From: Actinomycetes bacterium
Lineage (GTDB): Bacteria > Actinomycetota > Actinomycetes > Actinomycetales > Cellulomonadaceae
NCBI GenBank assembly: GCA_023418375.1
Contig: JAEZZV010000044.1
Span: 1-8,143 of the forward strand
Length of the DNA stretch: 8,143 nt
Direction: 5' to 3'
Part shown: positions 1-5,565 of the stretch, one piece after another
Position numbering within the stretch: position 1 is the first letter of the stretch
How the letters are laid out: each line of letters opens with the position of its first letter
The notes under the pieces: generated by a model
The model's database searches: none
Told to the model about the DNA's origin: nothing
The model's input: only the letters and a program-made list of their open reading frames with translations
Position numbers and translations under genes: made by a program

Positions 1-408
1 GGCCGCGGTCACGGCGGCGAGGTCGGGCAGGTCGACCGGCACGACCTCGAGGCCGCGCGTCGCGGCGAGCTCCTGGGCGAGCACGAGGGTCACCTGGTAC
101 GCGTGCCGGGGGACGACCACGCGGCCACCCGGTGGCACGAGCGAGAACGCCGCCGCGACCGCTGCCATCCCGGAGGAGAAGACGAGTGCCGGGAGCGGGC
201 ACGCCTCGAGCGTGCCGAGCGCTTCCTCGAACGGGTGCCAGGTCGGGGCGTCGTACCGCGTGTACATCGCCTCGCCGGCGACGGGCGGGCCCTGGGAGAC
301 GTAGGTGGACGACAGCACGACGCCCGCGTTGACCGGCGCGCCGGGCGCGCGGTCCGGGCGTCCCGAGGTGACGGCGAGCGTGGCGGGGGAGAGGCCGGGC
401 GTGTCCAT
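1..408 (-). CDS. Cys/Met-metabolism PLP-dependent enzyme (cystathionine gamma-synthase/lyase family), N-terminal part
   Basis: The frame is open from the ATG at 406-408 to the left edge, giving 136 residues without a stop; the rest lies outside the window. The protein reads as the trans-sulfuration family of fold-type I PLP enzymes, which make or break C-S bonds in cystathionine, homocysteine or methionine. Visible family marks are VVLSSTY (residues 30-36), YTRYDAPTWHPFEEAL (49-64, the counterpart of the usual YSRxxNPT segment whose Tyr and Arg hold the neighbouring subunit's PLP phosphate), FSSGMAA (77-83, phosphate-binding loop) and Tyr104, in the place of the Tyr that stacks on the cofactor. 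The PLP-binding Lys lies beyond the edge, so synthase, lyase and sulfhydrylase cannot be told apart. The expected Asn-Pro-Thr is Ala-Pro-Thr here. The start fits a -10 box six bases upstream (leaderless). Confidence 0.85.
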   Translation of the reverse strand, partial: MDTPGLSPATLAVTSGRPDRAPGAPVNAGVVLSSTYVSQGPPVAGEAMYTRYDAPTWHPFEEALGTLEACPLPALVFSSGMAAVAAAFSLVPPGGRVVVPRHAYQVTLVLAQELAATRGLEVVPVDLPDLAAVTAA

Positions 409-414
409 GCTGGC

Positions 415-420
415 AGCGTA
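415..420 (-). promoter_or_regulatory. -10 box TACGCT for the leaderless PLP-enzyme gene
   Basis: On the minus strand TACGCT fits the actinobacterial TAnnnT consensus. It ends six bases before the ATG, so transcription should start at or next to the start codon. No Shine-Dalgarno sequence precedes this ATG. No convincing -35 box is seen at 16-19 bp. Confidence 0.5.
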
Positions 421-480
421 GCCAGGTGCGGGCCGGGCCCCGGCGGGCGCAGGCCCGACAGGGAGCGGCCGGGGGGCCGG

Positions 481-489
481 TGCTAACCT
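481..489 (+). promoter_or_regulatory. Extended -10 box TGCTAACCT for the hydrolase-Mur-Ddl unit
   Basis: TGnTAnnnT is a full extended -10 match (hexamer TAACCT at 484-489). It ends seven bases before the GTG at 497, which predicts a leaderless mRNA for the first gene of the three-gene unit. No good -35 box is visible, which is common for extended -10 promoters. The 88-nt gap 409-496 thus holds two back-to-back start regions and otherwise only GC-rich sequence. Confidence 0.5.
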
Positions 490-496
490 CGTCCGC

Positions 497-1228
497 GTGC
501 TGACGGTCCTCGCGGGTGACGTTCTCGCGGACCGCACCGGGGTCGATCCGGCCCGTGTCCTGGCCCTGCACGGCTGGGGTCGCACGGGCGACGACTTCGC
601 CTCGGTCGTCGCGGGTACCGACGCGCTCGCCGTGCACCTGCCGGGCTTCGGCCGCACCGAGCCGCCGCCGGACGTCTGGGGCAGCCCGCAGTACGCCGAG
701 CACCTTGCGGCCGCGCTCGCCGGGACCGGCCCCTACGTCGTCGTCGGGCACTCGTTCGGGGGGCGGGTGGCCGTGCGGCTCGCCGCCGCGCACCCCGAGC
801 TCGTCAGCGCGCTCGTCCTGACCGGGGTGCCGCTCGTGCGCACCGCCGCCCCGCCCCGCCCCCGGCTCGCGCTCCGGGTGGCCAAGCGCCTGCACGCGGC
901 CCGCCTGCTGCCGTCGTCCGTCGTGGAGCGCCTCCGGCGCAGCGGCGGCTCGGCCGACTACACCGCGGCGCAAGGGGTGATGCGCGGAGTGCTCGTGCGC
1001 GTCGTCGGCGAGGACTACACCGCCGACCTCGCACAGCTCGCCGGCCGCCTGCCGGTGCACCTGGTCTGGGGCGAGGCCGACGACGCCGCGCCGCTGGCGG
1101 GTGCCCGGCTGGCCGCCGTGGCCCTCGGCGCCGAGGTCGAGGTGGTGCCCGGTGCCGGACACCTGCTCGAGGGCGAGCTCGCCGCGGCCGTCCGTCGCCG
1201 GCTGCTCGCGGCCCTGGAGGACGCGTGA
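497..1228 (+). CDS. Alpha/beta-fold hydrolase
   Basis: This 243-residue protein has the features of the alpha/beta hydrolase superfamily (esterases, amidases, peptidases, lactonases). HGWG near residues 25-28 forms the oxyanion region, GHSFGG carries the nucleophile Ser86, Asp195 (in WGEADD) is the likely acid, and His222 (in GAGHLLEGE) is the general base. There is no signal peptide or membrane segment, so it should be cytoplasmic. Residues about 112-165 form an Arg- and Ala-rich cap between the core halves, where substrate choice would be made. The GTG start is supported by an extended -10 box seven bases upstream. Its last four bases overlap the start of the Mur-like ligase, so the two are co-transcribed and probably translationally coupled. 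The substrate is unknown; by context it could be a peptide, ester or lipid-linked wall precursor. Confidence 0.85.
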   Translation: MLTVLAGDVLADRTGVDPARVLALHGWGRTGDDFASVVAGTDALAVHLPGFGRTEPPPDVWGSPQYAEHLAAALAGTGPYVVVGHSFGGRVAVRLAAAHPELVSALVLTGVPLVRTAAPPRPRLALRVAKRLHAARLLPSSVVERLRRSGGSADYTAAQGVMRGVLVRVVGEDYTADLAQLAGRLPVHLVWGEADDAAPLAGARLAAVALGAEVEVVPGAGHLLEGELAAAVRRRLLAALEDA

Positions 1229-2775
1229 TCGTCGATCTCGTCGTCGTGGCGGCCGTGGCGGCGTCGCTCGTCGTCGCCGGCCTGACCTGGTTCCGGGTGG
1301 CGCAGCGGGAGCACTACGTGCCCGGGCGGGTGCGCGTCATCGCCGCCCTCTGGCGTTCGCGCTCGCGCCTGGACCGGGCGCTCGACGCCGCCTCGGTGCT
1401 GCTGGCGTTCGCCGCCGCGCTCGCCGTGCTGGTCCCGGGTGCCGGCCGGACCGTGCTCACGCTGCTGGCGGTGCCGGCCGCCGTTCTCGGCGCCGTCGTC
1501 CCGCGGGGGCTCTCGGTGCGCGGCCGGACGTCGCGGCTGGCCTGGACCGGCCGGCTCAAGCGCCTCTTGGCCGCGTGGGCGGCGGCTGTCGTGCTCCTGG
1601 GCGCTGCGCTCTGGTGGGCCCTGGGCGTGGGCGGGACCGCGGTCCTCGCCGTCACGGTGCCGCTCAGCGCCGACCTCGCACTCGCCGTCATGGACCGCGT
1701 CGAGCGGCGGCTGTCGGCGCCCTTCGTCGCGAAGGCGCAGCAACGGCTCGCCCGCGTGCGGCCGACCGTCGTGGCCGTCACCGGCTCGTACGGCAAGACC
1801 TCGACCAAGGGCTACATCGCGCACGTGCTCGCGGCGAGCCGCGCCGTGGTCTCGTCGCCCGCGAGCTTCAACAACAGGCTCGGCCTGTCCCGGGCCGTGA
1901 ACGACCACCTCGTCGACGGGACGGAGGTCTTCGTCGCCGAGATGGGCACGTTCGGCCCGGGCGAGATCCGCGAGCTGTGCGCGCTCTTTCCGCCCGACGT
2001 CGCGGTCATCACCACGATCGGCGAGGCGCACCTCGAGCGGATGGGCTCGCGCGAGGTCATCGCGGCGGCCAAGGGCGAGATCACCGAGCGGGCGAGGATC
2101 GCGGTCCTGCCGATCGACGACCCGCTGCTGGCGGGTCTGGCCGAGCGCTGCCGGGCCGAGGGCAAGCGCGTCGTCACGGTCTCGACCGCGGGGGCCGACG
2201 CGGACGTGGTCGTCGACGTGGAGGCGGGCGAGGCGCGTGTCGCCGGCGTGGTCCTTCCGCTGCCCGAGGGCGTCGCGCACGCGGTCAACCTGGGCGTCGC
2301 GCTGGGGGTGGCCCTCGCGCTGGACGTCGAACCCGCAGGGCTGGCGCCGCGGCTGAAGGGCTCGATGCCCCGCGCCGCCCACCGCGCCGAGGTGCACGCC
2401 GGAGCCGGCCTCGCCGTCATCGACGACACGTACAACGCCAACCCGATCGGCGCGCGGGCCGCCCTCGACGAGGCAGCCGCGCTGGCCGCGGAACGCGGCG
2501 GGCCACTCGTCGTCGTGACCCCGGGGATCGTGGAGCTGGGTCCGGTGCAGACCGAGCGGAACGCCGCCTTCGCGAGGGCCGTGGCCGAGGCGGGCGCGCG
2601 GCTCGTCGTCGTCGGCCGGACGAACCGCGCCGCGCTCGTCGCGGGCGCTCGCGAGGCGGGCCTCGAGCCCGACGTCGTGGCCACCCGGGAGCAGGCGGTC
2701 CCCGTCGCGACGGCGGCGGCCGGCGAGGAGGGGGTCGTACTCTACGAGAACGACCTGCCGGACCACTATCCCTGA
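1225..2775 (+). CDS. Membrane-anchored MurF-like Mur ligase
   Basis: The protein has 516 residues. The C-terminal ~350 are a Mur ligase, which uses ATP to join a carboxylate to an amine through an acyl phosphate. Seen are the P-loop TGSYGKTSTK (186-195), EMGTFGPGEI, the MurF-type TTIGEAHLERMGS (His269), Lys283 in AAAKGEI at the place of the carbamylated Lys, and DDTYNANP (400-407). The first ~160 residues differ from MurF. In place of the domain that binds the UDP-sugar peptide they have about four or five hydrophobic segments (near 3-23, 55-71, 76-93, 113-133, 136-156), separated by basic stretches such as the one around VAQREHYVPG. The enzyme should therefore sit at the inner face of the membrane and may act on a lipid-linked or membrane-bound acceptor; that is inference. 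The GTG start has GGAGG at 1216-1220, four bases away, and overlaps the hydrolase stop (GTGA). Confidence 0.85.
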   Translation: MIVDLVVVAAVAASLVVAGLTWFRVAQREHYVPGRVRVIAALWRSRSRLDRALDAASVLLAFAAALAVLVPGAGRTVLTLLAVPAAVLGAVVPRGLSVRGRTSRLAWTGRLKRLLAAWAAAVVLLGAALWWALGVGGTAVLAVTVPLSADLALAVMDRVERRLSAPFVAKAQQRLARVRPTVVAVTGSYGKTSTKGYIAHVLAASRAVVSSPASFNNRLGLSRAVNDHLVDGTEVFVAEMGTFGPGEIRELCALFPPDVAVITTIGEAHLERMGSREVIAAAKGEITERARIAVLPIDDPLLAGLAERCRAEGKRVVTVSTAGADADVVVDVEAGEARVAGVVLPLPEGVAHAVNLGVALGVALALDVEPAGLAPRLKGSMPRAAHRAEVHAGAGLAVIDDTYNANPIGARAALDEAAALAAERGGPLVVVTPGIVELGPVQTERNAAFARAVAEAGARLVVVGRTNRAALVAGAREAGLEPDVVATREQAVPVATAAAGEEGVVLYENDLPDHYP

Positions 2776-2791
2776 TCGGGCCCGCCCGCAG

Positions 2792-2817
2792 TCGCCCCGG
2801 ACCGGCTCGCCCCGGTC
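2792..2817 (+). repeat. Small direct repeat and 6-bp hairpin in the Mur-Ddl spacer
   Basis: In the 68-nt gap between the Mur-like ligase and the ATP-grasp gene, TCGCCCCGG occurs twice (2792-2800 and 2807-2815). GACCGG (2800-2805) can pair with CCGGTC (2812-2817) across a six-base loop. The stem is too short to be a convincing terminator, and the next gene has its own ribosome binding site, so I expect read-through. At this GC content it may be chance. Confidence 0.25.
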
Positions 2818-2843
2818 GTCCCCCCGCAACAGATGAGGTGAGC

Positions 2844-3980
2844 ATGTCGCCCTGGGCCGTGGTGTTCGGCGGGCCGTCCCCCGAGCACGAGATCTCGATC
2901 CTCACGGGCCTGCAGGCCGAGCGCGTGCTGACCCGCGCCGGCGAGGACGTCGTCAGCCTCTACTGGGGTCCGACGGGCGCCTGGTCGCTGGTGCCCACCG
3001 GCACCGAGGCCAAGGACTACCTGGAGGGTGCGCCGTCGGGCGCCAGGCCGCTCGACGTGCGGCTGGGCGCCGACGGCGGGTTCTTCGTCAAGGGCCGCCT
3101 GCGCGCCGAGCGGCTCGACGTGGCCGCGGCTCTGTCCTGCCTGCACGGCGGGCTGGGCGAGGGCGGCGGCTACGCGGGTCTGATGGCCCTGCTCGGCGTG
3201 CCGACCACCGGCGGCGGCCTGTACGCCTCCGCGCTCGGCATGGACAAGCTCGCGTTCTCGGGCGTCGTCGCGGCCGCGGGCATCCCCGCCCTGCCGCGCG
3301 TCGCGCTCGAGGCCGACGCCGCGCCGCCGTTCCCCGGCCCGTACATCGTCAAGCCGCGCTTCGGCGGGTCCAGCATCGGCATCGAGATCGTCGACGACGT
3401 GGCCGCCGCCCGCGCGGTGGCACGGGCCAGCGTCCACCTGCGGGCAGGCGCCGTCGTGGAGCCCTTCCGCCGTGACCTCGTCGACCTCAACATCGCGTTT
3501 CGCACACACCCGTCGCTCGAGCTCTCCGAGATCGAGCGGCCGCTGCGTGCCGCCGACGGCGGGGTGTACTCGTACGCCGACAAGTACCTCGCCGGCGGGG
3601 CCGGCGAGGACGCCGGGATGGCCAGCGCCCCGCGCGAGCTGCCGGCGGACATCCCCGAGGACGTCGCGGACCGGATCCGCACGTACGCGCGCCGGGTCGC
3701 CGCCGTGACGCTGGCGACGGGCGCGCCGCGCCTGGACTTCCTGTACGACGAGTCGAACGGCGACGTCTTCGTCAACGAGATCAACACCGTGCCCGGCGCC
3801 ATGGGCCTGTACCTGTGGGCCGGCCGTGTCGCGGCGGCCGACGTCCTGAAGGGCATGCTCGTCGAGGCACGCGACGCCGGGGTGCCGGCGGCCCCGTCGG
3901 GCTTCGGCTCGGGCGCGGCGCTGCGCGCTGCCGGGGGCATCGCGGGCAAGCTCGTCGGGCTCGAGGGGCCCCGCGGCTGA
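2844..3980 (+). CDS. D-Ala-D-Ala-ligase-like ATP-grasp ligase (divergent Ddl paralogue)
   Basis: The 378 residues match the length of DdlA-type ligases, which join two D-amino acids with ATP. Family marks in order: VVFGGPSPEHEIS (Glu14, the active-site Glu of Ddl), LHGGLGEGGG (His101), ALGMDK, IVKPRFGGSSIG (Lys170 for ATP, Ser176), YADKY (Lys247-Tyr248), RLDF (Arg296, Asp298) and FVNEINTVPG (Glu312, Asn314). The metal-binding set Asp-Glu-Asn is complete, so it should be an active ligase. It departs from true Ddl at substrate sites. GEDG is GEGG, and the usual Thr/Ser-rich end of the motif is GAMGLYLW, with Tyr323 where DdlB has Ser281, a residue that holds the acceptor carboxylate. The product may therefore not be D-Ala-D-Ala. 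The ATG has GAGG five bases upstream; an in-frame GTG two codons earlier is less likely. It is the last gene of the three-gene unit. Confidence 0.85.
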   Translation: MSPWAVVFGGPSPEHEISILTGLQAERVLTRAGEDVVSLYWGPTGAWSLVPTGTEAKDYLEGAPSGARPLDVRLGADGGFFVKGRLRAERLDVAAALSCLHGGLGEGGGYAGLMALLGVPTTGGGLYASALGMDKLAFSGVVAAAGIPALPRVALEADAAPPFPGPYIVKPRFGGSSIGIEIVDDVAAARAVARASVHLRAGAVVEPFRRDLVDLNIAFRTHPSLELSEIERPLRAADGGVYSYADKYLAGGAGEDAGMASAPRELPADIPEDVADRIRTYARRVAAVTLATGAPRLDFLYDESNGDVFVNEINTVPGAMGLYLWAGRVAAADVLKGMLVEARDAGVPAAPSGFGSGAALRAAGGIAGKLVGLEGPRG

Positions 3981-4003
3981 CTCGAGCGGGTCCACGCGCG
4001 AAC

Positions 4004-4032
4004 GCGGCCGTCCCCCGGGGGGGGGCGGCCGC
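4004..4032. terminator. Bidirectional hairpin terminator between convergent ligase genes
   Basis: GCGGCCG (4004-4010) pairs perfectly with CGGCCGC (4026-4032). The stem continues through a T-G wobble and four C-G pairs into a tight loop, about 12 pairs in all. It begins 23 bases after the stop of the plus-strand Ddl paralogue and lies 21 bases beyond the stop of the minus-strand ddl. There is no T-tract, as is usual for terminator hairpins in GC-rich actinobacteria. Confidence 0.7.
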
Positions 4033-4038
4033 GGCGGC

Positions 4039-4064
4039 GTCAGGCGTCGGTGGTCAGGCGTCGG
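4039..4064. repeat. Tandem 12-bp repeat covering the ddl stop codon
   Basis: GTCAGGCGTCGG occurs at 4039-4050 and again at 4053-4064, a 14-nt period. The right copy encodes the Pro-Asp-Ala-stop end of the minus-strand ddl. The left copy repeats the same Asp-Ala-stop in the same relative phase downstream, like a remnant of a small duplication at the gene end. Confidence 0.6.
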
Positions 4065-5013
4065 GGCCGCGCTCGGCCGCGGTCCGCAGCAGGTCGGCGA
4101 GCAGCGTGCCGAGCGGGCGGCCCGCCTCGACGGCGGCGAGCGGCAGGACCGACGTCTCCGTCAGGCCGGGGGACACGGCTGCCTCGAGGAACCAGGGCGT
4201 TCCGGCCTCGTCGACGATGACGTCGGTGCGCGACATGTCCCGCAGTCCGAGCGCCCGGTGGGCGGTGACGGCCGCCGCCGCGGTCGCCTCGAGCGCGTCG
4301 AACGGGACCGGCGCCGGGATCTCGATCGTGATGAGATCTGCCGAGTAGCGCGCCTCGAAGCTGAACGGCGAGGTCCCCGGGTTGGTGAAGGCGGCCGGCG
4401 GCAGGGCCACGGGCGAACCGCCCTCCTCGATGACGACCGTCTCGAGCGTGAGCCCGGGCACGTACGTCTCGATGAGCGCCAGGCTGCCGTAGGTGAAGCA
4501 GCGCACGAGCGCCGCGGGCAGCTCGGCGGCGTCGGTGACGAGGCTCATGCCGAGGGTCGAGCCGCTCGTCGCCGGCTTCACGACGACGGGGAGGCCGAGC
4601 CGGTCGCCGATCGCGCCGACGAGCCGCGTCGGCGACAGCTCGCGGAAGGAGCGGGCCGAGATGGCCACCCAGTCCGGCGTCGCCAGGCCCGCGCTCGTGA
4701 TCAGCTTCTTGGCCACGACCTTGTCCCAGGCCAGGTGGCAGGCGCCCGGCCGCGGACCCACGTAGGGGACGCCCATGAGCTGCAGGGCGGTCTGGAGCGA
4801 CCCGTCCTCGCCGCTGGCGCCATGCACCGCGACGTAGGCGGCGCTGATGGTGTCGGCCCGGAGCTTGTCCAGGAGCGACTCGTCGGCGTCGTAGAGGACG
4901 GCGTCCACGCCGGCCTCCGCGAGCGCGTAGAGGGCGCGTCGGCCCGAGCGGACCGACACCTCCCGCTCGTTCGACAGCCCCCCGGCGATGACGGCGACGC
5001 GTTCCAGTGTCAT
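4054..5013 (-). CDS. ddl: DdlB-type D-alanine-D-alanine ligase family protein lacking the metal-binding Asn
   Basis: This 319-residue ATP-grasp protein aligns by eye along its whole length with short DdlB enzymes (~306 residues), which make the D-Ala-D-Ala dipeptide of peptidoglycan. Marks: GGLSNEREVS (Glu16), VHGASGEDGSLQ, WDK, VVVKPATSGSTLGMS (Lys146, Ser152), EARY (Arg222-Tyr223, where DdlB has Lys215-Tyr216), SRTDV (Arg262, Asp264) and LEAAVSPGLTETS. In the last motif Glu277 is present, but the Asn that completes the magnesium site (Asn272 in E. coli DdlB, in LEANTSPGMT) is Ala279. Lys215 is replaced by Arg. Activity may therefore be reduced or changed, or the protein may have another substrate. 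The ATG is preceded by a GGGAGGGAG purine tract (5018-5026). The gene follows the DUF3515 lipoprotein by 28 nt, in one operon. The symbol reflects the family only. Confidence 0.8.
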   Translation of the reverse strand: MTLERVAVIAGGLSNEREVSVRSGRRALYALAEAGVDAVLYDADESLLDKLRADTISAAYVAVHGASGEDGSLQTALQLMGVPYVGPRPGACHLAWDKVVAKKLITSAGLATPDWVAISARSFRELSPTRLVGAIGDRLGLPVVVKPATSGSTLGMSLVTDAAELPAALVRCFTYGSLALIETYVPGLTLETVVIEEGGSPVALPPAAFTNPGTSPFSFEARYSADLITIEIPAPVPFDALEATAAAAVTAHRALGLRDMSRTDVIVDEAGTPWFLEAAVSPGLTETSVLPLAAVEAGRPLGTLLADLLRTAAERGPDA

Positions 5014-5041
5014 GGCTCTCCCTCCCCGGCGATCCTAGGGC

Positions 5042-5530
5042 TCACAGGCATGAGCGGGTCTGCTCCACGCGGGCGACGGCCGGCCCGAGGTCGATGAGGA
5101 ACGACGTCGAGCGGGTCGCCGCGACCTCGGCCGGGACCAGGACCTCGACGGCCGGGTCACGTCCGTACGTCGTGAACGTCCAGTCCGCGGCGCCGTCGGG
5201 CCCCTCGGTGCCCTCGACGGCGAGCCAGTCGACGGCGACGGTGCCGTCGTCGGCGCTCACGCACGGGTCGGTGGAGGGGCCAGGAGGTTCGACGCCGCAG
5301 CGGAGCACGACCGGGGCGTCCCGGTCGCCCCAGGCGACCGTGGCCTGGCTGCTGGTCGTCAGGCGGCCCATCCCCGCGAGTTCACGCGGGAGGGCGAGCA
5401 CGACCTCGGCGCACAGCGGGTCGGCCGCCTGCGGTGCGGCGTCGACGCCGACCGGTGACGCGCAGCCGGCCAGGAGGGCGCCGGTGACCAGGGCGGCGAC
5501 CGGCGCGCCGGTGGGAGCTCGGGCGACCAC
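5042..5530 (-). CDS. DUF3515 family lipoprotein
   Basis: This is a 162-residue secreted lipoprotein. Residues 1-22 form a signal peptide with one basic residue, a hydrophobic Ala/Val/Leu core and the lipobox LLAGC, so Cys23 should be lipidated and the protein tethered outside the membrane. The mature part has the layout I recall for DUF3515: LALPREL, TVAWGD, VVLRCGVEPPGP, VDWLAVEG, FTTYGRDPAVEVLVP. Four further cysteines (40, 78, 90, 161) could form two disulfides. The biochemical role of the family is unknown. In actinobacteria it commonly lies beside a D-Ala-D-Ala ligase gene and thiL, as here, which hints at cell-envelope work. The GTG start is supported by TACGGT six bases upstream, so the mRNA should be leaderless. 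It is first in an operon with ddl. Confidence 0.85.
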   Translation of the reverse strand: MVARAPTGAPVAALVTGALLAGCASPVGVDAAPQAADPLCAEVVLALPRELAGMGRLTTSSQATVAWGDRDAPVVLRCGVEPPGPSTDPCVSADDGTVAVDWLAVEGTEGPDGAADWTFTTYGRDPAVEVLVPAEVAATRSTSFLIDLGPAVARVEQTRSCL

Positions 5531-5536
5531 GGCACC

Positions 5537-5542
5537 ACCGTA
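5537..5542 (-). promoter_or_regulatory. -10 box TACGGT for the DUF3515-ddl operon
   Basis: Minus-strand TACGGT ends six bases before the GTG of the lipoprotein gene, the same spacing as at the PLP-enzyme gene. No Shine-Dalgarno sequence or clear -35 box is seen. Confidence 0.5.
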
Positions 5543-5552
5543 GCCCGGTCGG

Positions 5553-5558
5553 TACCCT
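5553..5558 (+). promoter_or_regulatory. -10 box TACCCT for thiL
   Basis: TACCCT ends seven bases before the thiL GTG, the same spacing as at the hydrolase gene. It predicts a leaderless thiL mRNA. No TPP-riboswitch-like leader can fit, because the whole divergent gap is 35 nt. Confidence 0.5.
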
Positions 5559-5565
5559 GGCCGAC

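Noticed and set aside
1015..2829. Long minus-strand open frame of about 600 codons opposite the Mur-like ligase
   Set aside because: Its product is full of Arg, Gly, Asp and His without any domain pattern, as expected for the reverse frame of a GC-rich gene, while the plus strand carries clear Mur ligase motifs.
1101..2843. Upstream extension of the Ddl-like gene in the same frame
   Set aside because: The extension overlaps the hydrolase and Mur-like genes, is Arg/Gly-rich noise, and the family N-terminus begins exactly at the ATG 2844 with its own ribosome binding site.
3561..3590. Vancomycin-resistance-type D-Ala-D-Lac ligase for either Ddl-family protein
   Set aside because: Both keep the Tyr that follows the Lys/Arg of the omega loop (Tyr248 and Tyr223), the residue typical of dipeptide-forming enzymes, and no vanH or vanX partner is present.
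5531..5565. TPP riboswitch upstream of thiL
   Set aside because: The whole gap is 35 nt and transcription seems to start at the GTG, so no aptamer can fit.
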